In this document: positions 1-7,884 of the stretch, piece after piece
Layout of the letters: every line of letters begins with the position of its first letter
How positions within the stretch are numbered: the stretch's first letter is position 1
Assembly (NCBI GenBank): GCA_023251115.1
Contig: JAHEZK010000013.1
Span: 1 to 33,803, forward strand
Source of the DNA: Nitrosomicrobium frigidum (SeqCode)
GTDB taxonomy: Archaea; Thermoproteota; Nitrososphaeria; Nitrososphaerales; Nitrososphaeraceae
Length of the DNA: 33,803 bases
Direction: 5' to 3'
Made by a program: the position numbers and the translations under genes
The notes under the pieces: generated by a model
The model's database searches: none
What the model was told of the DNA's origin: nothing
The model's input: the letters and a program-made list of their open reading frames with translations, nothing else

Positions 1-175
1 TTTTTATTTTGTCATCATCTGCTTGTGAGCTTAAAGCACCTAACTCATGTCCCAAGCTGTTTATGTCGTCTTTTTGCTTTGTTGTTAAGTTTGGTAATCC
101 TAAAATATGCTTTTGTATTTTTATGAAATCCCGTATCATTGCCCTTGCGTATTCAGAATTTATATCGACCAACAT
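1..175 (-). CDS. Unknown protein, N-terminal part only (runs off left edge)
   Basis: An open frame of 58 codons starts at ATG 175 and runs off the left edge without a stop. It begins MLVDINSEYARAMIRDF and continues as a charged, probably helical segment. The plus-strand frame over the same bases is only its shadow. A TATA-like box at 203-209 lies about 30 bases upstream of the ATG, which fits a leaderless start. The frame stays open upstream to a TGA near 256 and still reads like protein, so a longer N-terminus with a non-ATG start, or an older longer gene, is possible. I do not recognise the family. Confidence 0.5.
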   Translation of the reverse strand, partial: MLVDINSEYARAMIRDFIKIQKHILGLPNLTTKQKDDINSLGHELGALSSQADDDKIK

Positions 176-202
176 TGGGAACAAACAACTGCTATAGGGC
201 TC

Positions 203-209
203 TTTATAT
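203..209 (-). promoter_or_regulatory. TATA box for the left-edge gene
   Basis: ATATAAA on the minus strand, about 28-34 bases before ATG 175. This spacing recurs at several starts in this window and supports the chosen start. Confidence 0.4.
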
Positions 210-280
210 CCGTTCCTAGAGTAATCTTTCGGCTTGTTGGTATTAAAGGCAGCATTTCATCCAGGAACTAAAGTGTATTC

Positions 281-307
281 TTAATTCATGGGTCCGGAGG
301 GATATGA
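281..307 (-). repeat. Remnant copy of a tRNA-Arg 3' end (att-like)
   Basis: This stretch resembles 1255-1279, which is the 3' end of the tRNA-Arg gene plus its flank. Both contain TTAATTC. A block reading gggtccggagggatatga here and gggcccggagggatttga in the tRNA matches at 16 of 18 positions. A 2-base indel separates the two parts. Both copies have the same orientation and lie about 970 bases apart. A duplicated tRNA 3' end is the usual scar of integration at a tRNA gene, but no integrase is visible and a decayed tRNA duplication is equally possible. Confidence 0.4.
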
Positions 308-389
308 TTGTATTGTAGCGCAGCAAATTTAATTTTTTTTCTCTATATTGATATTACCGTGTTTCCTCTCTTTATTGTTCCAATATCAT

Positions 390-397
390 TTTAAATA
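390..397 (+). promoter_or_regulatory. TATA box for the secreted-protein gene
   Basis: TTTAAATA predicts a transcription start near 420. That disfavours the most upstream TTG (413) and favours a start at 425, 458 or 485. Confidence 0.4.
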
Positions 398-457
398 CAG
401 CCATATAGTATTTTGAACAGGTACTTGTTAAATAGTGGAAGAGGTAGAATAGGTCTA

Positions 458-1138
458 ATGAATTTGCTTTCGTTAGCAGATCTGATGAAAACTTCCGTTA
501 TCTTATTTACACTTCTTTTTGTAATATCTCTTATATCAGTTCATACAAATGGAAATAAAATATTTGCAGCAAATGATACATTTAGTGCAGATGGACAGAT
601 AGGCTCACTAGTTCTTGGAATGCCGCCTTCTACGAATACTGTCAATATGAGCTCTGTGGATAAATTCGTTTTGTCTGGTTATTGGAAGTTAGTTACTGAA
701 AATGGTAAGATAGCCGATTTTACATCCGAATTTTATACAGGTCATGTAAATGGGGCCAATAATCATACGCATCAGTTAACTAATCTACGTGTTCAAGATG
801 ATAAGCCTCTTCAACTAAGTGCTGACGGAAGCATACAGATTTCAGGACTTACTGATGTGAAGACAAACGGGAAGAATGCATGGAATGATGTACCTACTAC
901 AATATCAATCTCTAAGGGAAGAACGATTAGTATCGATATAGCTGATAATAAAACGCAAAGGCATTTTATGGATCAACCAATTTATGGAATTGTTAAAGAT
1001 CTGACTATAATGAATATTGCATCTAATGACACAATGCTTAATTCTAATATGACAAACAAATCGAGTAGCCTTAACACTACAATTCCAGAACGGTTGCCTC
1101 CTCAATCTATCAATGGAAGTAATATCCCCAAAATTTGA
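458..1138 (+). CDS. Secreted hypothetical protein with signal peptide
   Basis: Predicted 226 aa from ATG 458. The frame also offers TTG 413, TTG 425 and ATG 485. The last gives a classical signal peptide: MKTS, a hydrophobic run and a possible cleavage after KIFAA. The mature part starts NDTFSADGQIGSLVLGMPPS and contains VLSGYWKLVTENG and HTHQLTNLRV, which suggest a beta-rich extracellular domain. The C-terminus is rich in Asn, Ser and Thr, with many NxS/T sites. Similar short secreted proteins are common in soil thaumarchaea, but I assign no function. It lies between the tRNA gene and the tRNA-like repeat, so it could be cargo of a small integrated segment. Confidence 0.7.
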   Translation: MNLLSLADLMKTSVILFTLLFVISLISVHTNGNKIFAANDTFSADGQIGSLVLGMPPSTNTVNMSSVDKFVLSGYWKLVTENGKIADFTSEFYTGHVNGANNHTHQLTNLRVQDDKPLQLSADGSIQISGLTDVKTNGKNAWNDVPTTISISKGRTISIDIADNKTQRHFMDQPIYGIVKDLTIMNIASNDTMLNSNMTNKSSSLNTTIPERLPPQSINGSNIPKI

Positions 1139-1260
1139 CAAGCTACCTTTAGAGAATAAAACAGCCATTCCGATTCCTAGTTCCAAACAAATGAATTTAT
1201 CATAATTAAAGTTCTATCTGCGGTCCCAGAACAGAAAATGACAATATAGTAAGATTAATT

Positions 1261-1363
1261 CGGGCCCGGAGGGATTTGAACCCTCGACCTGACGCTTAGG
1301 GGGCGTCCGCGCTATCCATTTTGCGCTCATCTCAAAACATGAAATGACCTGCGCTACGAGCCC
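1261..1363 (-). tRNA. tRNA-Arg(CCU) with a D-arm intron
   Basis: The minus strand folds as a tRNA. Acceptor stem GGGCUCG pairs with CGGGCCC, with one G-U pair. The T-arm is GAGGG-UUCAAAU-CCCUC. The anticodon stem GACGC/GCGUC encloses loop CCCCUAA, giving anticodon CCU (Arg). The gene is 103 nt long. The excess of about 28 nt lies in the D-arm, flanked by a 6-base direct repeat (AGCGCA, at 1322-1327 and 1350-1355). Removing 28 nt gives a 75-nt tRNA with D-arm GCGC-AAAAUGGAUA-GCGC. Position 33, normally U, is C. The insert can form a 7-bp hairpin (UCAUUUC/GAGAUGA). The exact splice sites are not determined. Confidence 0.85.
1322..1355 (-). other. Probable 28-nt tRNA intron (range of possible boundaries)
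   Basis: A 28-nt insertion within this range, flanked by a direct AGCGCA repeat, so its register is ambiguous by up to six bases. It can form a hairpin with a 7-bp stem and loop AUGUUUU. Archaeal introns at non-canonical tRNA positions are removed by the splicing endonuclease at bulge-helix-bulge motifs. I could not place such a motif unambiguously. Confidence 0.55.
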
Positions 1364-1462
1364 TTGCAATTTGAATATGCATGTTAATATAAAGATTCAT
1401 CCGACAATTAAGATCCATATTATTTTGCATGTAAATTGTAAATTCAAATCTTGTTACTTTAC

Positions 1463-2218
1463 TCAATTTAGATTAAAAGTATACAACTTCTTTTCATAAA
1501 TAATTCTAAAACCTAACTTTTTGTAGAATTCATCATATTTTTCTTCAGTCAGAGTCTGCATAACCAGCGTATTGTAGTCATTATCCTTTGCTATTTTTAT
1601 TGCATTTCCTATCAATTGCTTTGCTACTCCTTTTTTCCTAAAATGCTGAATAGTTCCCAAACAGTAAAGACCTATGTTATTATTTTTTTCAAATAATAAG
1701 CAACAACCCGCAGGATAGGTTCCCTGATTCAAATTGTAGCGCGCAACAAATAATGTTAATCTTCTGTAGTGTTTAGAAATTATGCTTGTTACTTCGTTTT
1801 TGATACCTAATGAATCAAAAGAGTTACAAAAAATATCAATCCACTCTTCTAAATCATGTTTGTCAACTTCTTCAATTTCAATATCTTTGATAGTGTTCAT
1901 TACATAATTGTCGACATCAAAACCCAGGATTTTCATAGTGCCGAATTTCGGTAAACTCAAATTGAAAGAATTCTTAGTATCACAAATCAAATGTATGTAA
2001 TAAGTATTAATGTCACTGGTAAGTTTACTCTTTATAGAATTTAGGATTTCAACAACGTTATTACATGGATATCTAATGTTTAATCTATTAAAAAAATAAT
2101 CATCTCCTAATTTATCGTTTGAAAATAATTCTACGCAATCTATTTTTTGGTATGCTCTACTCCAAAGATAACAAAATGATGACTCATTGTCATTAATATA
2201 TTCAATATTCAAGTCCAA
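1463..2218 (-). CDS. GNAT-family N-acetyltransferase (MshD-like context)
   Basis: 251 aa from TTG 2218. The C-terminal half (about residues 115-251) is a GNAT fold. FVARYNL and the strand around CCLLFEKNN precede the acetyl-CoA pyrophosphate loop FRKKGVAKQL (residues 193-202), and FYKKLGFRIIYEK is the usual C-terminal GNAT motif. The first 110 residues are divergent and might be a degenerate second GNAT domain, as in two-domain GNATs such as MshD. The start lies inside the end of the upstream CysRS-like gene (17-bp overlap), so the two are translationally coupled. Reaction: acetyl transfer from acetyl-CoA to an amino group; substrate unknown. The neighbour makes a cysteine-containing small molecule a reasonable candidate, but this is inference. 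Confidence 0.8.
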   Translation of the reverse strand: MDLNIEYINDNESSFCYLWSRAYQKIDCVELFSNDKLGDDYFFNRLNIRYPCNNVVEILNSIKSKLTSDINTYYIHLICDTKNSFNLSLPKFGTMKILGFDVDNYVMNTIKDIEIEEVDKHDLEEWIDIFCNSFDSLGIKNEVTSIISKHYRRLTLFVARYNLNQGTYPAGCCLLFEKNNNIGLYCLGTIQHFRKKGVAKQLIGNAIKIAKDNDYNTLVMQTLTEEKYDEFYKKLGFRIIYEKKLYTFNLN

Positions 2219-3362
2219 AAATTTTCATCATCTTACTGGCTTCATTCATCTTATTTGGATCCACTACAGTTTGCAGGAACAACGCGAGTGCATTGGGTGT
2301 ATCCAAATCATTATCAATATAATTTTTAAATTTTTTAAGTGTATATGTATCCGTTTCTAACTCTTTTGAGTCAGCAACATTATAGTTCTTGGTATCGTAA
2401 TTCTTATTTTCATGATCTGATGTAGATACTATGTTTCTAATCATGGTGTTTATTCCTTCGAACTTTATTAACTCTGAAATTTTGAAATTTATTATTTTCT
2501 TATAATCAAGCGAATAAAAATAGAGTTTCAGAGTATTTGCATCAAATTTTTTCAATAGATCCCTGACATAAATTGCATTACCAGTAGACTTTGACATCTT
2601 TGTACTCTCGATGTCTAGAATACCGATATGCATCCAGCACTTTACAGGATTCTTTTTGTGTGAAAGTGCCATAAGTATCGCACGCAGCACTTCGTGGTGT
2701 GGGTAGCATAAATCAAGACCCCCGACATGAATATCATAATTACCATTAAAATGAAACATTGCCACAGCTGTATCTTGGGTGTGCCACCAAGGGGTACCGT
2801 TTCCAAAGTTCTTATCATTGTATTGGATTCCGTAGTTGTCACTCGTATTCCATAAAAATATATCCGTAACGTTTCGTTTATTAATATCAATATCATATCT
2901 TTGATTCCATAGTTCCTTTTTGGATAAATGTGAAAGAGCTCCGTACGATTTAATTTTAGAGGTGTCCAAGTATACGTTACCATTTGAAGAATAAGCTAGT
3001 TTCCGCTTGACTAGTTTTCCAATCAAATACTTTGATTCATGTACATAATCGGTAACTCTTGCATAATTCAAGTCACCAATATCAAGTCTATTCAGATCAT
3101 CAATAAGGTTTTTAAATATAAAATCAGTATTGATGTTATTCTCGTATAACTTTGGATCTATATCAGTAATATTTACTATTACATGGGTGATATAGTTTCG
3201 TGATTGTAGTAATCTGCTTATTAGGTTTACCAATACAAAAATTCTTGCATGACCTATATGGCAATTGTCATCAAGAGTAGGACCACATACGAAAATTCTA
3301 ACAATCTTATTAGTAGGCGCTATCGAAATATTACTTTGAGTTAGTCTATCAAAAATTATCAA
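2202..3362 (-). CDS. Truncated cysteinyl-tRNA synthetase paralogue (MshC-like ligase?)
   Basis: 386 aa from TTG 3362; no ATG lies near the N-terminus. It has the CysRS catalytic core: FVCGPTLDDNCHIGHAR with Cys26 and HIGH at 35-38, NITDIDPKLYE near 64-74, DIHVGGLDLCYPHHE at 210-224 and KMSKS at 255-259. It stops shortly after NDLDTPNALALF (351-362), so most of the helical and anticodon-binding C-terminus of a roughly 460-aa CysRS is absent. From family knowledge, mycothiol ligase MshC has the same architecture and ends at an equivalent point. Two of four zinc ligands are changed: WHIEC reads WHTQD (Asp197 for Cys), and the Glu after PHHE is Leu226. It may activate cysteine for a small acceptor rather than tRNA. 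A divergent CysRS remains possible. Confidence 0.8.
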   Translation of the reverse strand: MIIFDRLTQSNISIAPTNKIVRIFVCGPTLDDNCHIGHARIFVLVNLISRLLQSRNYITHVIVNITDIDPKLYENNINTDFIFKNLIDDLNRLDIGDLNYARVTDYVHESKYLIGKLVKRKLAYSSNGNVYLDTSKIKSYGALSHLSKKELWNQRYDIDINKRNVTDIFLWNTSDNYGIQYNDKNFGNGTPWWHTQDTAVAMFHFNGNYDIHVGGLDLCYPHHEVLRAILMALSHKKNPVKCWMHIGILDIESTKMSKSTGNAIYVRDLLKKFDANTLKLYFYSLDYKKIINFKISELIKFEGINTMIRNIVSTSDHENKNYDTKNYNVADSKELETDTYTLKKFKNYIDNDLDTPNALALFLQTVVDPNKMNEASKMMKIFGLEY

Positions 3363-3384
3363 TCAGCTAAACGTTGAGACAACA

Positions 3385-3393
3385 AAATATTAA
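3385..3393 (-). promoter_or_regulatory. TATA box for the CysRS-like/GNAT operon
   Basis: A/T-rich TAATATTTT on the minus strand, about 24-31 bases upstream of TTG 3362. This is consistent with a leaderless TTG start. Confidence 0.4.
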
Positions 3394-3498
3394 TTATTAT
3401 GCAAAATAGTTAGTATACAATTGCCATTGGCATATCGACAATAACAAGTCATATAAGATTGAGTTTGATGATGGTGAACTAAAGATTTAAAAGAAGAG

Positions 3499-4953
3499 TT
3501 ATAACATAGCTGCAAGATTTAGCCTTATTAATACGTCAATGAGTAATACAACAGAACCAACCGCTAAACTGACTATCATGAAAGGAAACCCCACTTTAAG
3601 AAATTGATTAAAGGTGATTTTGTGGCCATTTATTTCGGCCAAACCTGTGGCAATAATCCCCGCACTTGAACCAATCATTGTACCGTTTCCTCCCAAACCA
3701 ACTCCAAGTGACAATGCCCACCATAATGGACTGATATCCATATTTCCAAAGACGGCAGCTAATGATTCGTTATTGTAGATTGTAAATATGAGAGGGATCA
3801 TTGTAGCAGCAAAGGGAATGTTGTCTATGAATGCACTTGCTATTGCAGATAACCAAATAATCATAAAAAATAATATCCAAGGATTTCCTCCACTAATATG
3901 CAGTACGGTGCTTGACAATAGATCTATTACTCCTGCTTTTTCTGCACCGCTAATAATAATGAAAAGGCCTGCGAAAAAGATTAAGGTTGACCAATCCACG
4001 GATTTTAAGATGTGCTCAGGTCTCGACTTTGCCAGAACCATCAATATACCTGCACCACTCAGTGCTATGATTGAAGGTTCTATCTTGATACTCCCGTGTA
4101 TAACGAAAAGAACAATAACTGCAGTTAACACTACTAATGATTTTTTTAAAACTGATCTATCCTTGATGAGGACTTTCTCATCCTGCAACAACAATTCTTC
4201 AAAATTGTGGGGCTTTTGCGAAAGTTCTTTTCTAAACAGAAATTTTAGAATAAATAATGATACCAACAGAGAAACACCAATTGTAGGACCCATATTAATA
4301 ATAAATGAAGTAAAGTCTATATTCGCAGCAGAACCGATTAATATATTGGGTGGATCTCCAATCAGTGTCGCCGTTCCTCCTACATTTGACGCAAGTACTT
4401 GAGCAATAATGAATGGAACTGGAGATATCCTGAGTGTCTTAAATACCGAGATAGTAATTGGAACTATCAACAGGATGGTGGTAACGTTATCTATAAACAT
4501 GGAAATAATTCCAGTAAATATGCAAAACATGACCAACAATTTCCACATATTTCCCTTCGATGCTTTGCTCATCCTTATACCAAGGTACTCGAAAATTCCA
4601 GTCTGACCCAATATTGCCACGATCAACATCATTCCTAACAAAAGACCAATTGTATTGAAATCGATGGCGTTGATAGCAAAGTCGAAACTCACAGATGCAT
4701 CAAATAGCCCGCTCATGATACCCATGAGTATAACAAATGCTGCTCCTACCATCGCTACAGTAGTCCTGTGAACGATTTCAAAAGAGAGTAGAACGTATAC
4801 TGATAAAAGCACTAATGATGTAAGCCGCAGAGATATTGAAATCTCCATTCCAACTAAATCTGGAATCACTAAAAATAGTACTGTTACAATTGCAAGAACA
4901 AAAAGTCCTACTATTTGTTTATTTTTTACTAATAACAGGGTTTGAGATTTCAT
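3499..4953 (-). CDS. ArsB/NhaD (ion transporter superfamily) membrane permease
   Basis: 484 aa from ATG 4953, with about 11-13 hydrophobic segments spread over the whole length. Two family signatures are repeated in the halves: FIDNVTTILLIVP (residues 153-165) and AFIDNIPFAATMIPL in the second half. SNVGGTATLIGDPPNILIG (189-207) is typical of the ArsB/NhaD/P-protein branch. These carriers move Na+/H+, arsenite or dicarboxylates; the sequence alone does not choose between them. It probably acts in the cytoplasmic membrane. It is a separate unit, 133 bases downstream of the small 84-aa gene on the same strand. Confidence 0.85.
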   Translation of the reverse strand: MKSQTLLLVKNKQIVGLFVLAIVTVLFLVIPDLVGMEISISLRLTSLVLLSVYVLLSFEIVHRTTVAMVGAAFVILMGIMSGLFDASVSFDFAINAIDFNTIGLLLGMMLIVAILGQTGIFEYLGIRMSKASKGNMWKLLVMFCIFTGIISMFIDNVTTILLIVPITISVFKTLRISPVPFIIAQVLASNVGGTATLIGDPPNILIGSAANIDFTSFIINMGPTIGVSLLVSLFILKFLFRKELSQKPHNFEELLLQDEKVLIKDRSVLKKSLVVLTAVIVLFVIHGSIKIEPSIIALSGAGILMVLAKSRPEHILKSVDWSTLIFFAGLFIIISGAEKAGVIDLLSSTVLHISGGNPWILFFMIIWLSAIASAFIDNIPFAATMIPLIFTIYNNESLAAVFGNMDISPLWWALSLGVGLGGNGTMIGSSAGIIATGLAEINGHKITFNQFLKVGFPFMIVSLAVGSVVLLIDVLIRLNLAAML

Positions 4954-5086
4954 TTTGAATGTTTATTAGTTAAGCTTGAGTAATAAGATGGCATAAGGTC
5001 AGTTTTGTTTTTAGCTGACTCAAAGTATGCCATATGGGTGTATTGGCTAAGTTCAGGATAAAATGCCAGTGGTGGTTGACTTGATA

Positions 5087-5341
5087 TTATAATGGAACCA
5101 TTGTGTCTATCAGCCTTGCATTTGTAATTTGTCCATCTTTCTCATTTATCAACAGGTCGACTGTATATTGTATACCATCAAGCAAGAAAGTTACTTGAGC
5201 GTCCCAGGCCTCTCTATTCTGTTCATTTGGATATGGAAGAAGAGTTCTGACCTTCAAATTCTCAACATTGCTACCATATAGCACCTCTGTTGCTCTTTTC
5301 GCTACTGATTCGACTTCTTTTTCATTGCGAACCGGATTCAT
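5087..5341 (-). CDS. Small conserved-looking hypothetical protein
   Basis: 84 aa from ATG 5341. The N-terminal half is an amphipathic helix (EKEVESVAKRATEVLYG). It is followed by alternating strands (VTFLLDGIQYTVDLLINEKDG), so the whole looks like a small alpha/beta domain without Cys, signal peptide or membrane segment. It has its own TATA box (5363-5370) at ideal leaderless distance, which argues for a real, separately transcribed gene. It lies 64 bases downstream of ureC on the same strand, in the place where urease accessory genes often sit, but it resembles none of UreD, E, F, G or H. Function unknown. Confidence 0.7.
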   Translation of the reverse strand: MNPVRNEKEVESVAKRATEVLYGSNVENLKVRTLLPYPNEQNREAWDAQVTFLLDGIQYTVDLLINEKDGQITNARLIDTMVPL

Positions 5342-5362
5342 GAATCAATTTGTATTTACAAA

Positions 5363-5370
5363 ATATATAA
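5363..5370 (-). promoter_or_regulatory. TATA box for the 84-aa gene
   Basis: TTATATAT on the minus strand, 22-29 bases upstream of ATG 5341, the same spacing as at 11493-11500. Confidence 0.6.
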
Positions 5371-5405
5371 GCATTATTATTCCTGTGATTTTCAATGACA
5401 GTAAA

Positions 5406-7124
5406 TTAGAACAGGTTGTACAATCGCGCCAATGAAAGCTCTTTTGCGGCTTCGACAGTCGCCAACTTTCCATCTACTTTAACAACATAAGTCTCCGGAT
5501 CGATTTCTATTTTAGGTATCAAATTATTGTACACCATACTTTTCTTGGATATATTGCGACAGTTTTTCACTGGTAAGAGTTTTTTCTGTAGACCTAATTT
5601 CTTTTGAAGACCGTTTCTTATCGCTGCTTTTGAGGTAAATGTTACTGATGTAGAATATCTGGCTTTCCCCTTGGCGCCGAACATAGGCCTGTAGTAGACA
5701 GGTTCTGGGGTTGGAATAGATGCATTTGCATCACCCATTAGAGAATATGCAATAAAACCACCTTTAATAATGAGTTTTGGTTTTATCCCAAAAAATTGTG
5801 GTGTCCAAATCACTATATCGGCTAATTTCCCAGGCTTCAGTGATCCTACATAGTCAGATATTCCATGTGTTATTGCAGGATTAATGGTGAGTTTTGCTAG
5901 ATATCTTTTTACGCGTAGGTTATCGTTATTTCCTTTTTCTAGCTTTAGTCTTCCTGACATCTTTTTCATTTTGTCAGCGGTTTGCCACGCCCTTGTTGTC
6001 ACTTCTCCCACTCTACCCATGGCTTGACTATCAGAAGAATACATGCTTATAGCTCCTATATCGTGTAATACATCTTCTGCAGCTATTGTTTCGGCCCTTA
6101 TCCTTGATTCAGCAAATGCAACATCTTCTGATATTGATGGATTAAGATGATGACAGACCATCATCATATCAAGATGCTCTTCAAGAGTGTTTACAGTAAA
6201 TGGTCTTGTTGGATTCGTTGATGAAGGTAGAACATTAATTTCGCCGGCAATTTTTAGTATATCTGGTGCATGTCCTCCGCCAGCTCCCTCTGTATGATAT
6301 GTATGAATAGTTCTACCCGAAATTGCGTCTATTGTATCATTCACATATCCACATTCATTAAGTGTGTCAGTATGTATTGCTACTTGTGTGTCTGTTTTGT
6401 CTGCAACTCTTAGGGCTGCGTCTATCGTGGCTGGAGTAGTACCCCAATCCTCGTGAAGTTTTAGGCCACAAGCCCCTTCACTTATTTGCTCTAATAGCGC
6501 CGGTTCTAATGAATCATTTCCTTTTGCCAATAATCCAAAATTTAATGGATATTCATCCAACGACTCTAGCATTCTATGAATATTCCAGGGTCCTGGACTG
6601 CAAGTTGTGGCTTTAGTACCTTCAGAAGGACCGGTGCCACCGCCTATCATGGTAGTAGTACCACTACATATTGCTTCAACTATTTGCTGGGGTGAAATAA
6701 AATGTATATGAGTATCAATCGTTCCTGGGGTACAGATGGCGTGCTCTCCTGAAATAACTTCTGTATTTGCAGATACAATGAGATTATCATGCACGCCATC
6801 CATCACATTTGGATTTCCAGCCTTACCTATGGCCAAAACCAATCCATCTTTGATGCCTATGTCTGTTTTGATAATACCAATCAAAGGATCGATAAGTATG
6901 GTATTAGTTATCACAAGATCTAGTGAAGATTTGCTCGTTACTCCACTAGCCTGTCCCATTCCGTCTCGAATACTTTTGCCCCCTCCAAAAACTAGTTCAT
7001 CTCCGTATACTAATAGATCTTTTTCGATCTCTATTATAAGATCAGTATCTCCTAGTCTAATTCTGTCGCCCTTTGTGGGTCCATAAAGCTCCACATATTG
7101 TTTCCTAGGAATCTTTAGAACCAT
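5406..7124 (-). CDS. ureC: Urease subunit alpha
   Basis: 572 aa, full length for UreC. It carries the di-nickel active site and hydrolyses urea to ammonia and carbamate. Visible ligands are His139 and His141 (DTHIHF), the carbamylated Lys222 (GLKLHEDWG), His251 (AIHTDTLNE), His277 ([13 protein letters not shown]) and Asp365 (SSDSQAMGR). The mobile flap with the catalytic histidine is VCHHLNPSI (Cys324, His325). All key residues are intact, so the enzyme should be active. It is the last gene of ureA-ureB-ureC, beginning 2 bases after ureB. In ammonia oxidisers this supplies ammonia from urea. No ureDEFGH homologue follows in this window. Confidence 0.98.
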   Translation of the reverse strand: MVLKIPRKQYVELYGPTKGDRIRLGDTDLIIEIEKDLLVYGDELVFGGGKSIRDGMGQASGVTSKSSLDLVITNTILIDPLIGIIKTDIGIKDGLVLAIGKAGNPNVMDGVHDNLIVSANTEVISGEHAICTPGTIDTHIHFISPQQIVEAICSGTTTMIGGGTGPSEGTKATTCSPGPWNIHRMLESLDEYPLNFGLLAKGNDSLEPALLEQISEGACGLKLHEDWGTTPATIDAALRVADKTDTQVAIHTDTLNECGYVNDTIDAISGRTIHTYHTEGAGGGHAPDILKIAGEINVLPSSTNPTRPFTVNTLEEHLDMMMVCHHLNPSISEDVAFAESRIRAETIAAEDVLHDIGAISMYSSDSQAMGRVGEVTTRAWQTADKMKKMSGRLKLEKGNNDNLRVKRYLAKLTINPAITHGISDYVGSLKPGKLADIVIWTPQFFGIKPKLIIKGGFIAYSLMGDANASIPTPEPVYYRPMFGAKGKARYSTSVTFTSKAAIRNGLQKKLGLQKKLLPVKNCRNISKKSMVYNNLIPKIEIDPETYVVKVDGKLATVEAAKELSLARLYNLF

Positions 7125-7126
7125 GG

Positions 7127-7495
7127 CTATTTTTCCTCCTTAAACCCTTTTTTCTTAATCTTCAAAAGAGAGATTTCTTTTTGTTTTTTTGTTAGTTTAC
7201 CATTAACAAGACTATTAAAACCAAAAACGGTTTTTTTACCTCCAAATTCTGTTACTTCTACTATTCTCGAATCTCCAGGTTCGAACCTTAGTGATGTTCC
7301 CGATGGAATATTTAAATGAAATCCAAATGCCCTGCTTCTTTGAAATGATAATGCTTTATTAGTTTCAAAGAAATGTGTATGCGAGCCTACCTGAATCGGT
7401 CTGTCTCCTGTGTTTGTAACCTTAATTTTGATTGTTTTTCTCCCTACATTAGCCAATATTGGTTCCTTGGACAAAAAATATTCACCAGGAATCAT
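7127..7495 (-). CDS. ureB: Urease subunit beta
   Basis: 122 aa, slightly longer than the usual 100-110 aa. It starts [19 protein letters not shown], the typical UreB opening, and contains [19 protein letters not shown] and the [18 protein letters not shown] segment. It is a structural subunit of the (alpha-beta-gamma) urease trimer with no catalytic residues. The extra length is a Lys-rich C-terminal tail ([19 protein letters not shown]). It lies 13 bases after ureA and 2 bases before ureC, so the three are almost certainly co-transcribed from the promoter upstream of ureA. Confidence 0.97.
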   Translation of the reverse strand: MIPGEYFLSKEPILANVGRKTIKIKVTNTGDRPIQVGSHTHFFETNKALSFQRSRAFGFHLNIPSGTSLRFEPGDSRIVEVTEFGGKKTVFGFNSLVNGKLTKKQKEISLLKIKKKGFKEEK

Positions 7496-7508
7496 TTCTC
7501 ACCACACC

Positions 7509-7811
7509 TCATACAATAGGATTATGAACGGTCACCAGTTTAGTACCATCGTCAAACGTGGCCTCCACTTGGACGCTCTGTACTAGATCTGGAACTCCGG
7601 GCAATACGTCGTCTTTATTCAACACATATCTCCCTGAACTCATGAGTTCAGAAACCGATTTTCCATCTCGCGCTCCTTCTAAAATGTGATCTGCTATTAG
7701 AGCCACCGATTCAGGATAATTGAGTCTTAAACCCCTTGTTTTTCTTTTTCGCGCGACCTCTGCACTCATAGAAATATATAATTTATCAATTTCTCTGGGT
7801 GATAGAAACAT
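7509..7811 (-). CDS. ureA: Urease subunit gamma
   Basis: 100 aa, the normal UreA length, from ATG 7811. It starts [24 protein letters not shown] and contains [22 protein letters not shown] and the C-terminal [20 protein letters not shown], all standard for UreA. It is the first gene of the ureABC operon. It is transcribed divergently from the chaperonin gene at 7885, with only 73 bases between the two starts. A TATA box sits at 7842-7850 and a perfect inverted repeat at 7847-7870. A divergent paralogue of this protein is encoded at 9767-10132. Confidence 0.97.
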   Translation of the reverse strand: MFLSPREIDKLYISMSAEVARKRKTRGLRLNYPESVALIADHILEGARDGKSVSELMSSGRYVLNKDDVLPGVPDLVQSVQVEATFDDGTKLVTVHNPIV

Positions 7812-7841
7812 CTAAGATCAAATTTTATTGTAAAGTCAGAT

Positions 7842-7850
7842 ATTTATAAT
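7842..7850 (-). promoter_or_regulatory. TATA box of the ureABC operon
   Basis: ATTATAAAT/ATA on the minus strand, about 31-39 bases upstream of ATG 7811, predicting a very short leader. Confidence 0.5.
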
Positions 7851-7870
7851 TGATCTCAAATTATCAATTA
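7847..7870. promoter_or_regulatory. Perfect 8-bp inverted repeat in the ureA/chaperonin divergent promoter
   Basis: Arms TAATTGAT (7847-7854) and ATCAATTA (7863-7870) are exact reverse complements, separated by 8 bases. The site overlaps the ureA TATA/BRE region and lies 15-38 bases before the chaperonin ATG, where that gene's TATA box would be. A dimeric repressor or activator bound here could control both directions. Some A/T-rich palindromy is expected by chance in this low-GC genome. Confidence 0.45.
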
Positions 7871-7884
7871 AAGATAAGTTTTCC

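Noticed and set aside
9-197. Plus-strand frame of 62 aa at the left edge
   Set aside because: It is the shadow of the minus-strand frame 1-175, which has a TATA box and protein-like composition.
316-325. Sequence gtagcgcagc resembling the 5' end of the tRNA-Arg gene
   Set aside because: It is on the opposite strand to the tRNA and too short; most likely chance.
905-1186. Minus-strand frame of 93 aa
   Set aside because: Antisense to the secreted-protein gene; no motif or promoter.
3788-4402. Long plus-strand frame of 204 aa
   Set aside because: It lies antisense within the ArsB/NhaD transporter gene and has no promoter or domain.
6736-7086. Plus-strand frame of 116 aa
   Set aside because: Antisense to ureC; low-complexity Ser/Pro/Ile composition typical of shadow frames.
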